DNA of 14,153 bases from Opitutia bacterium (GTDB lineage: Bacteria; Verrucomicrobiota; Verrucomicrobiia; Opitutales; Seribacteraceae), in assembly GCA_002692605.1 (NCBI GenBank), contig NZLE01000091.1:1-14153 (forward strand), written 5' to 3'. Positions 7,635 to 14,153 of the stretch are shown piece by piece (positions within the stretch are counted from its first letter, which is position 1; every line of letters starts with the position of its first letter). The notes beneath the pieces were generated by a model, which saw nothing but the letters and a program-made list of their open reading frames with translations, was not told the DNA's origin and did not search any database. A program made the translations under genes and the position numbers.

Positions 7635-7658
7635 TATCGCTCCTTTATTGTTCTGTAG

Positions 7659-7958
7659 ATGAACGATTCGGGAGCAAAAAAAGAAGGTTCGGGCCTTTGC
7701 TTTACCCTAGAGGTGTCAAATAAAATGGGTGTTCACGCAAGACCGGCGGCAATGATTGTTCGAATTGCATCTCGTTATTCGGGAGAAGTATGGGTAACCA
7801 AGGAAAACGAACGAGTGAACGCCAAAAGTATAATGGGAATCATGATGTTGGCCGCCGCCAAAGGCACGCAATTGGACTTCGAAGCTGAGTGCCCGAATGC
7901 CGAGGAGTTAAAGGGTGAATTAACCGAACTGTTCGCATCCAAGTTTCAGGACGAATAA
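7659..7958 (+). CDS. ptsH: Phosphocarrier protein HPr
   Basis: HPr is the small cytosolic phosphocarrier that takes phosphate from Enzyme I on a histidine and passes it to sugar-specific Enzymes II. The active site MGVHARPA puts the catalytic histidine at residue 26, followed by the conserved arginine. The motif AKSIMGIMML (55-64) supplies S57, equivalent to regulatory Ser46, the target of HPr kinase/phosphorylase in organisms that have it. The 99-residue product is about 10 residues longer at the N terminus than usual; no later start codon lies before the first strand, so ATG 7659 is kept although no Shine-Dalgarno is visible. It lies 24 bases after pgpA on the same strand, apparently in the phospholipid operon. 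Its partner ptsI is on the opposite strand, tail to tail, 13 bases away. A chaperone-like or purely regulatory HPr paralogue is less likely because both phosphorylation sites are intact. Confidence 0.95.
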   Translation: MNDSGAKKEGSGLCFTLEVSNKMGVHARPAAMIVRIASRYSGEVWVTKENERVNAKSIMGIMMLAAAKGTQLDFEAECPNAEELKGELTELFASKFQDE

Positions 7959-7971
7959 GAATCCCCTGCAA

Positions 7972-9747
7972 TTACCCAAGCAAATCGGAAATTTTTTCGT
8001 CGTAAAAGTCCTTCAGAATCCTGTTGATCTCGGAAGGACGGCGGCAAGTGCGGACCTTTTCCAAAAGACGCAAAGCATCATCATAGGAAAATTGGCGGCC
8101 GAAAAACTTCAATTCAGCCAAGAGAGGAGCTGCCGCGCTCAGAGAATCAACCCCCAAACTCAAGAGTAAGGGAAGGAAATGAGGGTCGCCTGCGATTTCT
8201 CCGCACACCGTAACCTCCACCCCTTTGGTTTTGGATACTTCGAAAACCTGCTCAAGGGCGCGGATTACGGCGGGATGATGAGGTTCGTAAAGATAAGCGA
8301 TCTGGTTGTTAATCCGATCAACGGCGAGAAGGTACTGAACCAAATCATTCGTACCCACGCTAAAAAAATCAACCTCGTCGGCCAAAAGATCACAAATGGA
8401 AACAGCGGCCGGTGTTTCGATCATGCAACCGACGGGGATATTTTCGTCAAATTTCTCACCCTTTTCGGAAAGCTGTCTCTTTGCCGTAAAGAGAAATTCC
8501 TTTGCTCGAATGATCTCTCCGACTCCGCTGATCATGGGAAACATAATTTTGACTTGCCCATGAGCGCTCGCTCGTAAAATCGCGCGAAGTTGTTCCAAGA
8601 AAATTACCGGATTGCGCAGGCAATATCGAATGGCCCGAAACCCCATGAATGGATTTTCCTCTTTTTCCCGCCCACTTGCATCCAAGATCTTATCACCACC
8701 CAAATCCAAAGTTCTTATGGTAACAGGTAGGGAACTGGCGGCTTGAACGACCTTTTTGTACTCTGCGAATTGAATGTCCTCGGATGGTATCTCATTCTTT
8801 CTCAGAAAAAGGGATTCGGTTCTAAAAAGCCCGACGCCTTGACAACCGGATTCTATTCCGCTCGCAACCTCCTCGACAGAATCAGCGTTGGCGAATAAGT
8901 TGAACCCTTGCCCATCCTTGGTTTCTGCGGGTAGATGAGCCTGCTCCTCAAGCAGGTCCTTTATCTTCTTTCTTCTCAGCCCCACTTTCCCGTAGCGAAA
9001 CAAAGTGGTTTCCAGAGGGTTAATGATGGCAATTCCCTCAAACCCATCGATGAGAAGGGTATCTCCATCCGAAAGCTTTGAAGTCAATTCTCGCAAACCT
9101 ACGACTGCTGGAACTCCACTCGCACGAGCCATGATCACCGCATGACTGGTTTTTCCGCCTGATTCGGTGGCAATGCCAAGAACCTTCGAACGATCAAGGG
9201 ACGCCGTATCAGAGGGAGTCAAGTCTTCGGAAACCAAGATTCTAGGTTCGGCCAAAAAGGCAGTGCCTGCGGCCGTAGCTCCAACCAAGTTTCTCAGCAA
9301 TCTTCTCGAAATATCCTGCAGATCGCTGGCTCGCTCGCGAAGGTATTCGTCTTTCAATTGATTGAAATAGTCATAATACCTCTGAGACACCCGATGCAGG
9401 CATTGCTCAACGTTGTCTCCCGTCTTATGAATCTCCCCGACCACGTCATCAATCAAAGCCTGATCTTCCAAGACCAGAAGGTGCGCATCGAAGATAGAAG
9501 CTTCCTTGTCTCCAAGGTTTCTGGCCACGCTTTCCCGAATTTCGGTAATTTGATCGTGGGTCTGTTTCAACGCATCCTTAAAGCGCGCGATCTCCGATTC
9601 CTGTTCATCCTTGGCGACTTCATACCGGGGAACCTCCACCTCATCATGAAGGAAGCGGAAGACCTGACCATGCGAAACTCCGGGTGAAGCCGCTATTCCA
9701 TAAAGAACCACTTCCCCGGATTTTGAGCTCTCTGATTGGTAACTCAT
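7972..9747 (-). CDS. ptsI: Phosphoenolpyruvate--protein phosphotransferase (PTS Enzyme I)
   Basis: Enzyme I autophosphorylates from phosphoenolpyruvate and passes the phosphate to HPr, opening every PTS phosphorelay in the cytosol. At 591 residues it is of normal length. The order is: N-terminal HPr-binding helical region (about 40-150), swivelling phosphohistidine domain with GGKTSHAVIMARASGVPAV (197-215) carrying H202, and a PEP-binding TIM barrel. In the barrel GLFRTE (307-312), RTLDLGGDK (345-353), ETPAAV (444-449), VGTNDLVQY (464-472) and VCGEIAGD (514-521, with C515 as the catalytic acid) are all intact. There is no N-terminal GAF domain, so it is the standard enzyme and not the nitrogen-PTS form PtsP. 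The first ten residues are Ser-rich and variable. A weak GGGA precedes the ATG. It lies 67 bases downstream of ispE on the same strand and converges on ptsH. Confidence 0.96.
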   Translation of the reverse strand: MSYQSESSKSGEVVLYGIAASPGVSHGQVFRFLHDEVEVPRYEVAKDEQESEIARFKDALKQTHDQITEIRESVARNLGDKEASIFDAHLLVLEDQALIDDVVGEIHKTGDNVEQCLHRVSQRYYDYFNQLKDEYLRERASDLQDISRRLLRNLVGATAAGTAFLAEPRILVSEDLTPSDTASLDRSKVLGIATESGGKTSHAVIMARASGVPAVVGLRELTSKLSDGDTLLIDGFEGIAIINPLETTLFRYGKVGLRRKKIKDLLEEQAHLPAETKDGQGFNLFANADSVEEVASGIESGCQGVGLFRTESLFLRKNEIPSEDIQFAEYKKVVQAASSLPVTIRTLDLGGDKILDASGREKEENPFMGFRAIRYCLRNPVIFLEQLRAILRASAHGQVKIMFPMISGVGEIIRAKEFLFTAKRQLSEKGEKFDENIPVGCMIETPAAVSICDLLADEVDFFSVGTNDLVQYLLAVDRINNQIAYLYEPHHPAVIRALEQVFEVSKTKGVEVTVCGEIAGDPHFLPLLLSLGVDSLSAAAPLLAELKFFGRQFSYDDALRLLEKVRTCRRPSEINRILKDFYDEKISDLLG

Positions 9748-9803
9748 AACATCCCAAAAACGATCAATTATGAACTAAATTTCATAGGTTTGGAATCATA
9801 TTC

Positions 9804-9817
9804 TGACGTTCTCGTCA
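9804..9817 (-). other. Small hairpin spanning the ispE stop codon
   Basis: TGACG (9804-9808) and CGTCA (9813-9817) pair across a 4-base loop; the minus-strand ispE stop codon TGA (9815-9817) is part of the stem. A 5-bp stem without a following U run is too weak for a terminator, so ispE-ptsI read-through looks possible. Confidence 0.2.
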
Positions 9818-10717
9818 ACGGAAGCGACTTTTTATGACTATGGAATCTTCCCCCCAAGCGTCCCAAATCCGCGATTTGAAGTCCTCGAATGAAACCTGAC
9901 CGTTATCCAGACAGAAACAACAGGAACCGCTCCCTGTCATGATTGGGACAACTCCAAATTCACCGGCGATTCGGTCAAAAAGGGGCGCAAAATAGCTATG
10001 CTTGAGAAATACTTGATTTTCCAAGGTATTACTCAAAAAAGCTTCGGTTGGAACTTCTCCCTTCAACCAGGAATCGATGCGGAGCTTGGCTTCCTTCTTC
10101 GAGTCGTAATTCCCCTCATTTTGGGCCAGACTCTCATAAATCTCCCTAGTGGAAAGCCCAATCGGTGGCTTGAACAAAAAGATTTCCCGATGCTTGAGTC
10201 TTTGCGTAACGGAGGATTCAATCGTTTGAACCACTTCGCCTCTTCCAAGCGCCAAGGAAAAACTTTCCTTGAGAAAACTTGGACAATCGGAACCCAATTC
10301 GGCGCTTATTCTGATTAAGGTTTCATCATCCAAGCCACCAACGACAAAACGATTCAATCCCAGTAGAGCGGCAACTGCATTCGAACTTCCTCCACCTAAT
10401 CCGGCTTCTTGGGGAATTCTTTTGCTAATTTCAATCCTTATTCCAAAATCAAGACTGGTTTGTTTCCTCCAAACCCTCACCGCTTTGGCGGCAAGGTTTT
10501 GCTCTCCGTTCAGATTTTCCGCAACCGGGCAAAAACAGGAAAGTTCGCCCTCGTTATCGGTCCTTTCCAATGAAACCAAATCATGCAATTCAATCTTCGC
10601 CATGACCGAGACAATTTCATGAAAACCGTCCTGCCTTTTACCGGTAACCGCAAGAAACAGGTTGAGCTTTGCCCATGAGGGCATGCATACCTTTCTGACT
10701 GCGTCCAACGTTTTCAT
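9815..10717 (-). CDS. ispE: 4-diphosphocytidyl-2-C-methyl-D-erythritol kinase
   Basis: IspE phosphorylates the 2-hydroxyl of CDP-methylerythritol with ATP, the fourth step of the MEP isoprenoid pathway. It is a GHMP-family kinase. From ATG 10717 (300 residues) the substrate motif PSWAKLNLFL (13-22) has the conserved lysine K17, the phosphate-binding loop is AGLGGGSSNA (105-114), GSDCPSF (142-148) supplies the catalytic aspartate D144, and the late glycine motif is MTGSGSCCF. The frame remains open upstream to 10876, but that would run across the pyrF start, so it is rejected. A second plausible start is ATG 10684 (289 residues), which has AAAGG five bases upstream and starts right before PSWAKLN; the choice between the two is uncertain. 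The gene is divergent from pyrF-ispD-ispF, which supply neighbouring pathway steps, and ptsI follows it. Confidence 0.95.
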   Translation of the reverse strand: MKTLDAVRKVCMPSWAKLNLFLAVTGKRQDGFHEIVSVMAKIELHDLVSLERTDNEGELSCFCPVAENLNGEQNLAAKAVRVWRKQTSLDFGIRIEISKRIPQEAGLGGGSSNAVAALLGLNRFVVGGLDDETLIRISAELGSDCPSFLKESFSLALGRGEVVQTIESSVTQRLKHREIFLFKPPIGLSTREIYESLAQNEGNYDSKKEAKLRIDSWLKGEVPTEAFLSNTLENQVFLKHSYFAPLFDRIAGEFGVVPIMTGSGSCCFCLDNGQVSFEDFKSRIWDAWGEDSIVIKSRFR

Positions 10718-10786
10718 TTTCTTACTCTTCAAGTAACAACCTTTGCTCATTTGGGCGATTCGAAAGAATTGAATTGGCTCGAAGCC

Positions 10787-10792
10787 AGAGGA
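10787..10792 (+). promoter_or_regulatory. Shine-Dalgarno of pyrF
   Basis: AGAGGA lies four bases before ATG 10797 and seven before ATG 10800. The longer spacing is the more usual, which is why the second ATG is preferred. It is one of the few clear ribosome-binding sites in the window. A 5-bp hairpin (TGGCT 10775-10779 with AGCCA 10783-10787) ends on its first base. Confidence 0.6.
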
Positions 10793-10799
10793 ACGCATG

Positions 10800-11507
10800 A
10801 TGTTGGTTGTGTCGAATTCTAGACCAGAAATCATTCTTGCCTTGGACGTGGAAAGTCGAGCCAAGGCCACAACCATCCTCCAAGAAACGGGAGATCAACT
10901 CAAATGGGTTAAGGTGGGCTTACAATCCTACCTTCGTGACGGTCCGGACTTACTTCGCGAAATTGCGGAAATGGGAAAGCGAATTTTCTTGGATTTAAAG
11001 CTTCACGATATTCCCAACACCATGTCCAAAGCTTTGGAGAGCCTTTCATCACTTCCCATAAGCATGTTAACCCTACATGCAACAGCAGGTCCTGATGCCT
11101 TGGCGGAATGCGCCCACGAAGCCAAAACGCTGATGCCGGAGGTCACTTTACTTGCCGTAACTGTGCTTACTTCCATGGATGAGGAAAGCCTGTCTGCCAT
11201 TGGAGTGGATTCGCCCGTCGAGAACCAAGTCATCAAGCTGGCCAAACTTGCAGCCGAATCGGGAATTGGAGGCATCGTATGCTCCCCTTTGGAGTTGAGG
11301 ATGCTCCGACCGCTCTTACCTTCCGAAACAAAGTTGGTTACTCCTGGAATTCGTCCGAGCGGTTCGGATATCGGTGATCAGAAGAGAATTATGACTCCTG
11401 GGCAAGCGCAGCGTGCGGGAGCCGACTATTTGGTTATCGGCAGACCCATTTTGGCCGCGCCAAAACCATCTCAGGCTCTTGCAAGTATCATTGCGGAAAT
11501 GGAGTAA
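10800..11507 (+). CDS. pyrF: Orotidine 5'-phosphate decarboxylase
   Basis: PyrF decarboxylates orotidine 5'-phosphate to UMP, the last step of de novo pyrimidine synthesis. The 235-residue product is a TIM barrel of the short bacterial type 1 class. The catalytic tetrad region FLDLKLHDIPNT (63-74) has D65, K67 and D70. The N-terminal substrate aspartate is in LALD (13-16), and the phosphate-binding end is represented by TPGIRPSG and YLVIGRPI near the C terminus. ATG 10797 is directly in front of the chosen ATG and would add one methionine; the strong Shine-Dalgarno fits 10800 better. The gene is divergent from ispE and is followed after 16 bases by ispD, so pyrF-ispD-ispF look like one transcript. 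A link is that IspD consumes CTP, made downstream of UMP, but a regulatory meaning is inference. Confidence 0.97.
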   Translation: MLVVSNSRPEIILALDVESRAKATTILQETGDQLKWVKVGLQSYLRDGPDLLREIAEMGKRIFLDLKLHDIPNTMSKALESLSSLPISMLTLHATAGPDALAECAHEAKTLMPEVTLLAVTVLTSMDEESLSAIGVDSPVENQVIKLAKLAAESGIGGIVCSPLELRMLRPLLPSETKLVTPGIRPSGSDIGDQKRIMTPGQAQRAGADYLVIGRPILAAPKPSQALASIIAEME

Positions 11508-11523
11508 AGGGAAACTTCTCATC

Positions 11524-12252
11524 ATGCAGGGCGTATTGCTATTAGCCGCTGGTAGTGGAAAAAGGATGGATGGAGAAGTCCAAGACAAACTTCTGCATCC
11601 CATTGAATGCACCAACGCATTCAGGCTTTCCTGCCAAGCTTTCCTGAACTGTCAGGCAATCCAAGACTTCGTTGTGGTGTTCCGAGATGACCGACAAAGA
11701 CGAATCCTAGAGAAAGAATTTTCCAAAGCCTGCGAAACCGTTCAAAGGGAGCTAGAACCAATCTTCGCTGAGGGCGGACAAGAGAGAAAGGATTCGGTTT
11801 CAAGGGGTGTCGAGGCGTTGCCGGATCATTGCCTGTTCGTTCAGGTCCATGACTGCGCAAGGCCATTGATTCGCAGCTCAACGATCTCCATTCTCGCTGA
11901 GGAAGTAACCAAAAGAACAAACTCCATTGCAGTTGCTCGCCCGGTTCGAGACACCATAAGAAGAATTGAAGACTCGAGATTCCCCGAAAATCCTCAAAGC
12001 ACGCAAACCATCGATCGTTCTCAATTGTGGCATATGGAAACCCCTCAAGTATGCCGGAAGGACTTGCTTGAAAAAGGTTTGAAATTGGCTTTGGAAAAAA
12101 AGGTGGATATTACCGATGAAATTTCCGCACTTGAATTGATCGGGGAAAAATCAATCTTCCTTGATCCCGGTTACGCGAATCCGAAAATCACGACTTTCGA
12201 AGACTACGAATACCTAAGATTTCTGATTAAAAATGAAAAGGATACCCTTTAG
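11524..12252 (+). CDS. ispD: 2-C-methyl-D-erythritol 4-phosphate cytidylyltransferase
   Basis: IspD joins CTP and methylerythritol 4-phosphate to CDP-methylerythritol plus pyrophosphate, the third MEP pathway step. The 242-residue protein has the nucleotidyltransferase N-terminal loop LLLAAGSGKRM (5-15), with R14 and a lysine at K22 that bind and activate CTP. GGQERKDSV (84-92) and VHDCARPLI (108-116) form the nucleotide and metal site. ARPVRDT (138-144) with D143 matches the substrate-binding aspartate region, TPQ (173-175) is the family motif, and TDEISALE and ITTFEDYEYL close the fold. ATG 11524 is chosen because it stands directly before the first strand; the frame opens further upstream into pyrF without homology. 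AAAGGGA lies upstream but rather far. The 3' end overlaps ispF by 20 bases, a sign of translational coupling. Confidence 0.95.
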   Translation: MQGVLLLAAGSGKRMDGEVQDKLLHPIECTNAFRLSCQAFLNCQAIQDFVVVFRDDRQRRILEKEFSKACETVQRELEPIFAEGGQERKDSVSRGVEALPDHCLFVQVHDCARPLIRSSTISILAEEVTKRTNSIAVARPVRDTIRRIEDSRFPENPQSTQTIDRSQLWHMETPQVCRKDLLEKGLKLALEKKVDITDEISALELIGEKSIFLDPGYANPKITTFEDYEYLRFLIKNEKDTL

Positions 12253-12724
12253 AATTGGGCAAGGCTATGACCTTCATCGATTGGTCGAAGGAAGAAAGCT
12301 CGTCCTTGGAGGAGTTGAAATTGAACACAGTCATGGACTGCTCGGACATTCGGACGCCGATTGCCTTATCCATGCTTTGGCTGATTCTCTCTTCGGGGCT
12401 TTGGCTCTTCCCGACATCGGGCACCACTTTCCTGACAACGACCCTGCCTGCAAGGACTTGGACTCAAAGATTATTTTGCAGAAAGCGGCCCTTGCCTGCA
12501 AGTCCGAGGGTTATGCCATCGCGAACCTAGACCTCACCCTGGTCGCGCAAGAGCCAAAGCTTTCGCCTTATCTCGAAAGGATGAAGTTGAACCTTTCCCA
12601 AATTCTACGGATTGAACCTAGCCAAATTGGCCTAAAGGCAACCACCAACGAATCCGTTGGATGTGTAGGTAGAAAGGAAGCTATTGCAGCCTTTTCCGTA
12701 TGCCTTTTGCAAAGGGAGGATTAG
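12233..12724 (+). CDS. ispF: 2-C-methyl-D-erythritol 2,4-cyclodiphosphate synthase
   Basis: IspF cyclises CDP-methylerythritol 2-phosphate to the cyclodiphosphate with release of CMP, the fifth MEP step, directly after IspE. The 163-residue product is typical of the homotrimeric enzyme. Zinc ligands are present: D13 and H15 in IGQGYDLHR (8-16), and H47 in GHSDADCLIHA (38-48). DIGHHFPDND (61-70) follows, and the C-terminal KATTNESVGCVGRKEAIAAF region (135-154) carries the CDP-binding threonine and the conserved GR. It starts inside the end of ispD in another frame, with no Shine-Dalgarno of its own, and so probably depends on ispD translation. IspD and IspF are fused into one protein in some bacteria; here they remain separate. 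The TAG overlaps the convergent ndk stop by four bases. Confidence 0.97.
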   Translation: MKRIPFRIGQGYDLHRLVEGRKLVLGGVEIEHSHGLLGHSDADCLIHALADSLFGALALPDIGHHFPDNDPACKDLDSKIILQKAALACKSEGYAIANLDLTLVAQEPKLSPYLERMKLNLSQILRIEPSQIGLKATTNESVGCVGRKEAIAAFSVCLLQRED

Positions 12725-13143
12725 GATAGAGCGCAAATCTGATCGACTTTGAAAAATCGCTCGATCTCAGCCGAGGCGGTGTCCGGTCCATCAGATGCAT
12801 GAGCCACGTTTCGCATTCTATCAGTACCCAAGTCCCCACGGATCGTACCAGACGGAGCCACCGTCGAATCAGTTGGTCCCAATAGGTCGCGAACCCCTTG
12901 AATGACATTCTCTCCTTCAAGAATTAAGGCCATCACGGGGCGTGAACTCATGAATGCGGCAATGTCTGGAAAAAACGGCAAATGGGCGACGTGAGCATAA
13001 TGTTCCTGAAGAAGCTCGTCGTCCAATTGGATCATTTTACTCGCCATAATTGAGTATCCTTGTTTTTCGAAACGACTAATCACCTGACCGGCGATTTTGT
13101 TCTCCAAACAATCAGGTTTGAGAAGTATGAGGGTTCTTTGCAT
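12721..13143 (-). CDS. ndk: Nucleoside diphosphate kinase
   Basis: Ndk equilibrates nucleoside di- and triphosphates through a phosphohistidine intermediate and supplies, among others, CTP and dNTPs. The 140-residue protein is of normal length. K9 in LILLKPD, R85 and T91 in the RDLLGPTD stretch, R102 in TIRGDLGTD, N112 and the catalytic H115 are all at the expected spacing. The active-site stretch reads NVAHASDGPDTASAEI (112-127), against the usual HGSDS: the glycine after histidine is alanine and the last serine is glycine. The rest of the active site is intact, so an active enzyme is expected. It lies 42 bases downstream of clpC on the same strand, with no clear Shine-Dalgarno, so cotranscription with clpC is likely. 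It converges on ispF, sharing four bases at the stops. Confidence 0.96.
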   Translation of the reverse strand: MQRTLILLKPDCLENKIAGQVISRFEKQGYSIMASKMIQLDDELLQEHYAHVAHLPFFPDIAAFMSSRPVMALILEGENVIQGVRDLLGPTDSTVAPSGTIRGDLGTDRMRNVAHASDGPDTASAEIERFFKVDQICALS

Positions 13144-13185
13144 AGAGGGTTTGAATGGTAGTGGGAAAAGGAAGACGGAAAAAGA

Positions 13186-14153
13186 CTAAGAATCCTTATC
13201 CTCTTCCTTTTCTTCGGAGGAAGATACCGATACCTTGTCTTTCCCCTTGGTCTGCTCAAAACACAAACCCTTCTCATCATCTTCGGAGAGAATGACTTTG
13301 ATGGGCTTGGATTTTCTAATGTTACCCGAGAGAAGGGCTTCGGCCAAGTTGTCTTCCAAATACTTTTCGACGGCCCTTCGAAGTGGGCGGGCTCCCAGTT
13401 TTTCGTCGTATCCCTTTTCAATGAGAAATTCCTTGGCTTCATCGGAAACTTCCAGCTTGAGCTTTTTCTCACGGAGGCGACCGGCAACCTTGTCCAATTC
13501 CAAATCCACGATGGATTTCATGCTTTCCTTTGCAAGAGGACGGAAAATCACAATTTCGGTGAGGCGATTCAAAAACTCGGGTTTGAAGGACTTTTTAGCC
13601 TCGTCCATGATTTTCCCTTTGGTGTTTTCGAAATCTTGGTCGGCATCTCCAATGGAAAAGCCCATGGAGGTATTGCGCTGGAGAATATGAGCCCCAACGT
13701 TGGAAGTCATGATCAAAATGGTGTTACGAAAATCGACTTTTCTACCCAGACTGTCCGTCAATCGACCATCCTCCAAAATTTGGAGAAGGATTTGGGCCAC
13801 GTCCGGATGAGCTTTTTCAATTTCATCGAACAAAATCACTGCATAGGGTTTGCGGCGAATGGCTTCGGTTAACTGACCGCCTTCCTCATAACCGACGTAT
13901 CCCGGAGGAGAACCGATCATACGCGACACCGCATGCTTTTCCATATACTCCGACATATCGATCTGAATTAAAGAGTCCTGATCGCCGAATATGCGTTCCG
14001 CTAAAATCTTGGCAAGGTGAGTTTTACCGACACCGGTGGGCCCCAGAAACATAAAGGAACCGATGGGCCTTTTGGGATCCTTTAGATCAGCACGAGACCG
14101 CCGCAAGGCTTTGGCCACGACTTCGGTGGCGAAATCCTGTCCGACAATGTGAT
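13186..14153 (-). CDS. clpC: ClpC-type AAA+ chaperone ATPase, C-terminal part (5' end outside window)
   Basis: The frame is open to the right edge (the first residues read HIVGQDFATEVVAKALRRSR), so this is the last 322 or so codons of a gene expected to encode about 800-850 residues. It holds most of the second AAA+ domain and the C-terminal domain: Walker A GPTGVGKT, the pore-loop region GSPPGYVGYEEGG, Walker B VILFDEIEKAHPD, sensor 1 ILIMTSNVGA, an arginine-finger region KPEFLNR, and sensor 2 GARPLRR. SMGFS after sensor 1 is in the place of the ClpP-binding loop (hydrophobic-GF-x) found in ClpA/ClpC/ClpX but not ClpB, so a ClpP protease partner is expected. The last 20 or so residues are Ser/Glu/Asp/Lys-rich (VSVSSSEEKEEDKDS) and variable. 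The N-terminal domain and first AAA+ ring are not visible, so ClpA cannot be excluded from this part alone. ndk follows. Confidence 0.92.
   Translation of the reverse strand, partial: HIVGQDFATEVVAKALRRSRADLKDPKRPIGSFMFLGPTGVGKTHLAKILAERIFGDQDSLIQIDMSEYMEKHAVSRMIGSPPGYVGYEEGGQLTEAIRRKPYAVILFDEIEKAHPDVAQILLQILEDGRLTDSLGRKVDFRNTILIMTSNVGAHILQRNTSMGFSIGDADQDFENTKGKIMDEAKKSFKPEFLNRLTEIVIFRPLAKESMKSIVDLELDKVAGRLREKKLKLEVSDEAKEFLIEKGYDEKLGARPLRRAVEKYLEDNLAEALLSGNIRKSKPIKVILSEDDEKGLCFEQTKGKDKVSVSSSEEKEEDKDS

Noticed and set aside
8179..8577. Open + strand frame of 132 codons inside ptsI
   Set aside because: It lies wholly antisense to a complete, motif-verified Enzyme I gene and its translation shows no recognisable domain.
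10718..10876. N-terminal extension of ispE to an upstream start at 10876
   Set aside because: It would add 53 residues with no similarity to IspE and overlap the pyrF coding start and its Shine-Dalgarno on the other strand; IspE enzymes begin shortly before the PSWAKLN motif.
11413..11523. Upstream extension of ispD into pyrF
   Set aside because: The extra 37 residues lie inside pyrF in another frame and are unlike IspD; ATG 11524 begins exactly at the first beta strand.
1..14153. A defence island, biosynthetic cluster or mobile element
   Set aside because: Every gene except the pumps and the regulator is a recognised housekeeping enzyme; there are no transposase, integrase, toxin, nuclease or CRISPR signatures, no direct repeats at island borders, and no visible shift in base composition.

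Overview
The window looks like a conserved housekeeping stretch of a bacterial chromosome. Base composition is even throughout, roughly high-forties percent G+C judged by eye rather than computed. A 630-residue protein with a GreA transcript-cleavage factor as its C-terminal domain, resembling the oversized GreA proteins of Chlamydiae and Verrucomicrobia, points to the PVC superphylum. I infer Verrucomicrobiota, perhaps Opitutae; genus cannot be read from the sequence. There are no insertion sequences, integrases, tRNA or rRNA genes, CRISPR arrays or phage genes that I can see, and no gene-free stretch longer than about 110 bases.

Layout from left to right. (1) The 3' part of an RND efflux permease gene enters from the left on the + strand. 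(2) A minus-strand block read right to left follows: coaD (coenzyme A synthesis), a TetA-like MFS exporter, the long GreA fusion, and an ArsR-type regulator fused to a methyltransferase; the last converges on the RND gene. (3) Divergent from coaD is a + strand block: pgsA and pgpA (the last two steps of phosphatidylglycerol synthesis), then ptsH (HPr). (4) ptsI (Enzyme I) lies tail to tail with ptsH on the minus strand, downstream of ispE. (5) Divergent from ispE is pyrF-ispD-ispF on the + strand. (6) ndk and the 3' part of clpC come in from the right on the minus strand; ndk and ispF overlap at their stop codons.

Functional reading: ispD, ispE and ispF are three consecutive steps of the MEP isoprenoid pathway (cytidylyltransferase, kinase, cyclodiphosphate synthase), gathered around a shared divergent promoter region, with a CTP/UMP-linked pyrimidine gene (pyrF) between them. 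PgsA and PgpA convert CDP-diacylglycerol and glycerol-3-phosphate into phosphatidylglycerol. HPr and Enzyme I are the two general PTS phosphocarriers, but they are not in the usual ptsHI operon and no sugar-specific Enzyme II is in the window. HPr keeps the regulatory serine as well as the catalytic histidine.

I found no convincing novel multi-gene system. The most rewarding items are the GreA fusion with its large uncharacterised N-terminal region, the ArsR-methyltransferase fusion that lacks the metal-binding cysteines, and the convergent ptsH/ptsI pair. Several genes lack a recognisable Shine-Dalgarno sequence, so some starts are judged by homology alone.
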